A DNA stretch of 64,000 nt, taken from positions 310,001 to 374,000 of the forward strand of contig NZ_JAANAT010000003.1 of assembly GCF_011089895.1 (NCBI RefSeq), given 5' to 3'. Below, in pieces: positions 60,098-64,000 of this stretch. This stretch comes from Mucilaginibacter inviolabilis (GTDB lineage: Bacteria; Bacteroidota; Bacteroidia; Sphingobacteriales; Sphingobacteriaceae). How positions within the stretch are numbered: position 1 is the first letter of the stretch; each line of letters starts with the position of its first letter. A model generated the notes under the pieces. The model ran no database searches and was not told the DNA's origin. It saw nothing but the letters and a program-made list of their open reading frames with translations. The position numbers and the translations under genes were made by a program.

Positions 60098-60387
60098 GGT
60101 CATATTAGATTTTGGGGCAATTTAACAATAAATTTTAAGTGGGGAATGTAATTTGAATTAAGGTGATAAGCAAATAACCTCGCAGCACGGCAGCTAAATA
60201 AACTCATATCTGAAACGAAGGGGTTTATATTTAATTGTAACTGAACGGAGTTAATCATGCAAAAATTGATACCTAAGGGCAAATATTAACTAAATGCCTT
60301 GAATTAAAAACTAATTAACCGCATAGCGCTGATTATGTTTTGATTAAAAAAAGCATTATGCTCATATTTATAAAAAATTACGTTATA

Positions 60388-61059
60388 ATGAACAAATTTA
60401 TCCTCTGTTTTATGGCTCTGCTATTGGCTTTTTTAACTAGCCATGCCCAGATAATGCATGATTTGCAAGGTAAGCCTTACATGGAACAAGCCTATACCGA
60501 AGTGGATGGCAACCCACTGCTGATTAATAATTGGGTTGAAGGGGCCATTGACTTTGTTAATGGAAAAACAGTAAAGGTTAAGGTAAAATATGATCTGGTA
60601 AAAGATGTGCTTCTGTTTCAAAATAAAAGTGACACAACGGCTATGTATTTTGTTGAACCTGTGAAAGCATTTAAATTAGGCAGTCCTGTTAATGAAGAAA
60701 GTGATATCCTTCTTCCTGCGTTTAACAGCGGGTACCCTGTTATCGACAGTCAGACGCCAGCTTCGTTTTACCAGGTAATTGCCGGCGGCAAAACACAGCT
60801 ATTGAAGCATTACAGAAAAGTGATACGTACCGATCAGGCCTTTAACTCAGCTACCGCGACCAAAACATTTGTCCAGACTGATATTTACTATTTTTTTGCC
60901 AATAACCAGATGAGTAGGATAAAACCCAATCAAAAAAGCATCTTAACTGCCCTGAGCGATAAAGCAGAGCAATTAAAAGGCTATATGAAAAGTAATATCG
61001 TTGATTATAAAAGCGATGTGTCTTTGGCTAAACTGTTTAGCTATTATAATTCGCTTTAA
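60388..61059 (+). CDS. Hypothetical secreted protein
   Basis: The 223-residue product (ATG at 60388) has a signal peptide ending TSHAQ. It has alternating strands (VEGAIDFVNGKTVKVKVKYD, FQNKSDTTAMYFVEPVKAFK) and a helical C-terminus (SLAKLFSYYNSL). I do not recognise a family. The frame from 60340 would add a poorly formed N-terminus. It is convergent with cysS, with 4 bp between the stop codons. Confidence 0.75.
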   Translation: MNKFILCFMALLLAFLTSHAQIMHDLQGKPYMEQAYTEVDGNPLLINNWVEGAIDFVNGKTVKVKVKYDLVKDVLLFQNKSDTTAMYFVEPVKAFKLGSPVNEESDILLPAFNSGYPVIDSQTPASFYQVIAGGKTQLLKHYRKVIRTDQAFNSATATKTFVQTDIYYFFANNQMSRIKPNQKSILTALSDKAEQLKGYMKSNIVDYKSDVSLAKLFSYYNSL

Positions 61060-61063
61060 CAAA

Positions 61064-62527
61064 TCAGGATTTGCTCCAGTGCGTACCGTCTTTACTATCC
61101 TTTAGCTGAAACCCTATTCTGGCCAGGCCATCACGTATCTTGTCTGATATGGCATAGTCCTTATTGATCTTAGCTTCGCTCCTGAGTTCAACTATCAGGT
61201 TCAGTACATTGGGCAGATCGTCATTAGCCGCTTGCTCATCTTTCAGCCCCAATACATCCAGCACAAAAGTGTTCATTAAGGTTTTAAGCAGTTGCAAATT
61301 GGCTTCATCTATCTTCATTTTGCCATCATGAACCGAATTGATAATGCGCGATGCCTCAAAGAGTTCGGCAATGAGTACCGGACTGTTAAAATCATCGTTC
61401 ATAGCCGCGTAGCAGCGCTGTAACAAAGGCTCTATCTCAATTTCGGTAGTAGTACTTGCCTTTAATCCATTAAGCAGCGCAAAGGCGTTCATTAAGCGTT
61501 TAAAGCCTTTTTCCGATGCCTCCATAGCCTCGTTGCCAAAATCAAGCGTACTGCGGTAGTGCGCCTGCAGCATAAAAAACCTTACGGTCATCGGGCTGTA
61601 GCCTTTATTCAGTATGGAGTTATTGCCGGTAAAAAGCTCATGCGGCAAAAAGCTGTTGCCTAATGATTTGGACATTTTTTGCCCGTTCACCGTAAGCATA
61701 TTGGTATGCACCCAGTAATTGGCCGGATTTACACCGCAGCAGGCCTCGTGCTGGGCAATTTCATTAGTATGGTGTGTTGGTACCAGGTCAATACCGCCGC
61801 CGTGTATATCAAACTGGTTGCCCAGGTATTTCTGGCTCATGGCCGAGCATTCCAGGTGCCAGCCCGGGAAGCCAACGCTCCAGGGCGATGGCCATTTCAT
61901 CAGGTGCTCCGGTTTGGCTTTTATCCACAGGGCAAAGTCAAGCTTGCCATGTTTTTCATCCTGGCCGCCAAGCGTGCGGGTATTGTTAAGCAAATCTTCC
62001 AGGTTACGGCCGCTCAGTATACCATAGTTTTTGGTTTTGTTGTACTTCTCCACATCAAAATACACCGTACCATCAACCTCATAAGCATATCCTTTTTCCA
62101 GTATCTGCTTCACCATTTCTATCTGCTCAATAATATGGCCGGTAGCGGTAGGTTCAATACTGGGTGGCAGTGTATTAAATATTTGCATTACATCATGAAA
62201 GCCAACGGTGTACTTTTGTACAATTTCCATCGGTTCCAGTTGAGCTATTTTTGCTTTTTTTGATATTTTGTCTTCTCCCTCGTCACCAGCATCCCCTTCC
62301 AGGTGACCAGCATCGGTTACATTGCGAACATAGCGAACCTTATATCCAATTTGAGTAAGGTATCTGAAAATAAGGTCGAATGATATATAAGTACGGCAGT
62401 TGCCCAGGTGCACATCGCTGTAAACAGTAGGGCCACATACGTACATGCCCACATGGGGTGCGTTAAGCGGTTTAAATTTTTCCTTTTTACGGGTTAAAGT
62501 ATTGTAAACAAACAAATTTTGTTGCAT
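61064..62527 (-). CDS. cysS: Cysteinyl-tRNA synthetase
   Basis: The 487-residue enzyme has the class I motifs: HLGN (HIGH) in CGPTVYSDVHLGNCRTY and KMSKSLGN, the zinc-binding Cys/His set (CGPTVYS, LECSAMS, HHTNEIAQHEACCG) and the GWHLECSAM region. Length is normal. It loads Cys onto its tRNA. A TAAGTTTG -7 box (62533-62540 on this strand) ends 5 nt before the ATG, so the message may be leaderless. Confidence 0.97.
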   Translation of the reverse strand: MQQNLFVYNTLTRKKEKFKPLNAPHVGMYVCGPTVYSDVHLGNCRTYISFDLIFRYLTQIGYKVRYVRNVTDAGHLEGDAGDEGEDKISKKAKIAQLEPMEIVQKYTVGFHDVMQIFNTLPPSIEPTATGHIIEQIEMVKQILEKGYAYEVDGTVYFDVEKYNKTKNYGILSGRNLEDLLNNTRTLGGQDEKHGKLDFALWIKAKPEHLMKWPSPWSVGFPGWHLECSAMSQKYLGNQFDIHGGGIDLVPTHHTNEIAQHEACCGVNPANYWVHTNMLTVNGQKMSKSLGNSFLPHELFTGNNSILNKGYSPMTVRFFMLQAHYRSTLDFGNEAMEASEKGFKRLMNAFALLNGLKASTTTEIEIEPLLQRCYAAMNDDFNSPVLIAELFEASRIINSVHDGKMKIDEANLQLLKTLMNTFVLDVLGLKDEQAANDDLPNVLNLIVELRSEAKINKDYAISDKIRDGLARIGFQLKDSKDGTHWSKS

Positions 62528-62569
62528 AAGCGCAAACTTACGATTTTTTCAATTTCATGCTAGCCTCTA

Positions 62570-62930
62570 GAATCAAGAGATTAGAGTCAAGAATCAAGAT
62601 TTAGGACAATACCAGGATTATTTTACATGCTCTTGATTCTTGACGCTGATTTCCTGACTTTTTCCCCTCATTAAATGGTTAGGTTGGATTTAAGCATGAT
62701 GGCTAAACCCGGTTAAAAAGTGGGTTTACATGATTTCATGAAAAAATGATTGAAAATTTATATATTTATTTGTAAATCAGAATGTTGTAAAAATGTAAAC
62801 CATGAAAAGTGTAAACCCATGTAAACCCAGTTTTTAACCAAATTAGCCACCTGTTGAGTGATCATACTTAACGCGTGTTTACTACGACAGATAGTCCACG
62901 ACTTCAATCTTGACTCTAATCTCTTGACTC
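62570..62930. repeat. Nested repeat: family B arms flanking a family C element
   Basis: Outer arms of 23 bp, 62570-62592 and 62908-62930 (GAATCAAGAGATTAGAGTC versus GAGTCAAGAGATTAGAGTC on the complement, one mismatch), enclose a shorter family B hairpin (GTCAAGAATCAAGA 62586-62599 / TCTTGATTCTTGAC 62631-62644) and the family C copy 2 at 62711-62839. This fills the whole gap between cysS and the next gene. Confidence 0.65.
62711..62839. repeat. Inverted-repeat element, family C copy 2
   Basis: 22-bp arms beginning GGTTAAAAAGTGGGTTTACA (62711-62732) and CATGTAAACCCAGTTTTTAA (62818-62839), 21 of 22 paired. The outer 17 bp match copy 1 at 20237-20343, and the interior shares TGTAAACCATG. Confidence 0.65.
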
Positions 62931-62934
62931 TTTT

Positions 62935-64000
62935 TCAATTGAGTACCACATCACTTCTCAGTGGATAATGGTCAGATAGTTTTTTTTCGATGATTTTGTA
63001 GGTGGCTATATCAAACTGCGGACTAGCCATAATATAGTCGATCTGATAGTTTGGAAAGTCGCCATTATAAGTGCGTCCGAATCCCGATCCTTTTTGGCGG
63101 AAAGCGTTTTTTAATCCTTTAGCCATCTGGTTAACGGCAAAAGAGGTAGGTGTGTCATTAAAGTCACCAGAGATCAAATACGGGTATGGGCATTTAGCCG
63201 CATGCTCTTTGACCTTAAAAACCTGTTCGCTTCTTTTTTCAAAAGCTATTTTAAGTTTACCCCCCAGTCTTTTGGTTGATTGCATATCCGTTTTGCCTTT
63301 TTTGGATACACTGTCCAGATATTTATAATCTTCGGGATCAAAGCGGATGGATTGCAGGTGGACGCTATAGAAGCGAAAGATCTTCTCCCCCTTTTTTACA
63401 TCAACAAATAAACATTGATTCTCGGAGTGAGCTTCTGTGAGGCGTATCAGTCCTTTGCCTACTATCGGAAACCTGGAAAATATGGCCATGCCAATGGCTT
63501 CGGTATTGTTAAAGTTGAAAGGCTCAAAATAAAAATTGCTGGCGCCAATGATCCTGATGAGGGAATCGCGCATTTCATACTGGCCTTTGTTTTTAGTATA
63601 AAATTCTTGAAATCCGATAATGTCGGGTTGCTGCTGGCTAATAAGAGTTAGAATTTGATGCTTGGTGGAGATATCGTTTGAGGCACCATATCGCTTAAAA
63701 TTGTGAACATTATAGGTCATTACCCTGATAGCGTTTTCTGCCGCGGGTTTTTCAGTCTCTGCACCGCTTAACCTGAAACCAATATTGTTGAACAAAACAT
63801 TATAGCCTAATAAAATAGTGACCAGCGATAACAGAAATTGCCACCGGCGGCGTAACAGCCAATAGGCAAGCATGATTAAATTAAAGATGAGTAATACAGG
63901 ATAGGCCAGGCCAAAAAAGGCAAAAAGCCAAACCTTTCGGGGATCAACGTGGGGCGCTAAATAGCTGATCAGTAAAGCAACGCATAACAACAGGTTTATC
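62935..64000 (-). CDS. Membrane-anchored endonuclease/exonuclease/phosphatase (EEP) family protein, 5'-partial
   Basis: The frame continues through the right edge, where the residues read INLLLCVALLISYLAPH, so the true start is outside the window. Two to three N-terminal membrane segments precede the EEP domain: MTYNVHNFKRYG, PDIIGFQEFY (catalytic Glu), FYSVHLQSIR, YLISGDFNDTP and YQIDYIMASP, ending SDHYPLRSDVVLN. The domain hydrolyses phosphodiesters, but the substrate is unknown. The active site would be outside or at the membrane face. Confidence 0.93.
   Translation of the reverse strand, partial: INLLLCVALLISYLAPHVDPRKVWLFAFFGLAYPVLLIFNLIMLAYWLLRRRWQFLLSLVTILLGYNVLFNNIGFRLSGAETEKPAAENAIRVMTYNVHNFKRYGASNDISTKHQILTLISQQQPDIIGFQEFYTKNKGQYEMRDSLIRIIGASNFYFEPFNFNNTEAIGMAIFSRFPIVGKGLIRLTEAHSENQCLFVDVKKGEKIFRFYSVHLQSIRFDPEDYKYLDSVSKKGKTDMQSTKRLGGKLKIAFEKRSEQVFKVKEHAAKCPYPYLISGDFNDTPTSFAVNQMAKGLKNAFRQKGSGFGRTYNGDFPNYQIDYIMASPQFDIATYKIIEKKLSDHYPLRSDVVLN

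Noticed and set aside
1..64000. tRNA, rRNA or riboswitch genes
   Set aside because: I scanned the intergenic stretches for T-loop GTTCGA-type signatures and known aptamer patterns and found none that I could support; a covariance-model search would be decisive.

Overview
The window looks like a chromosomal segment of a Bacteroidota bacterium, most likely family Sphingobacteriaceae (Mucilaginibacter/Pedobacter type). Pointers are a SusC-type TonB receptor next to a FecR anti-sigma factor and an ECF sigma factor, TAnnTTTG-like -7 promoter boxes with few Shine-Dalgarno sites, MocR, HxlR and AraC regulators typical of the group, secreted Cys-type sulfatases, and many intergenic inverted repeats. 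The genus is my inference; no rRNA or tRNA gene was seen.

Layout. 1-4.9 kb: a SusC/FecR/ECF-sigma transport-signalling locus that is split by an SDR dehydrogenase and AraC regulator pair. 5.2-7.2 kb: a DUF2252 protein and an MgtC/SapB membrane protein. 7.5-12 kb: four tandem secreted paralogues built from GNVGIGTTTP-type repeats, a shared C-terminal domain and a coiled coil. 12.3-16.3 kb: a single-module Pls/PosA-type nonribosomal peptide synthetase. 16.3-18.6 kb: a repeat-rich stretch holding a small unknown ORF, a protein that resembles the vertebrate APCDD1 domain, and a divergent HxlR regulator. 18.6-24.4 kb: two secreted sulfatases, then an AraC regulator and an SDR. 24.7-27.9 kb: exported MsrA and MsrB, a DeoR regulator divergent from a 5'-nucleotidase, and a Dabb protein. 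28-34 kb: a Tat-type phosphoesterase, a MocR regulator divergent from a Crp/Fnr regulator, a DoxX-cupin-EamA-DoxX operon and a VOC protein. 34-40.5 kb: a tripartite RND efflux operon. 40.7-47.3 kb: a DUF885 lipoprotein, UvrA and a small-molecule kinase. 47.5-50.1 kb: a lipoprotein and a polymorphic-toxin-like HEIIH metallopeptidase lipoprotein with an AT-rich partner gene. 50.3-64 kb: housekeeping and cell-envelope genes (lytic transglycosylase, pseudouridine synthase, lactonase, RdgB, SurA-like PPIase, MoxR ATPase, CysS, EEP hydrolase).

How genes work together. The sigma/FecR/SusC set should couple uptake of one ligand to transcription. The TolC, RND and adaptor genes form one complete pump. 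MsrA and MsrB together would repair both methionine sulfoxide epimers outside the cytoplasm. MocR may control the DoxX operon through a perfect palindrome.

The least explained material is the intergenic DNA: at least five families of inverted repeats, several at two or three sites (15-bp terminal repeats with a 28-nt identical core, 17-22-bp GTGGGTTTACATG arms, a cloverleaf-like 27-bp-arm element). The strongest gene-level novelties are the bacterial APCDD1-like protein, the Pls-like synthetase with a lysine-like pocket, and the toxin-like metallopeptidase pair.
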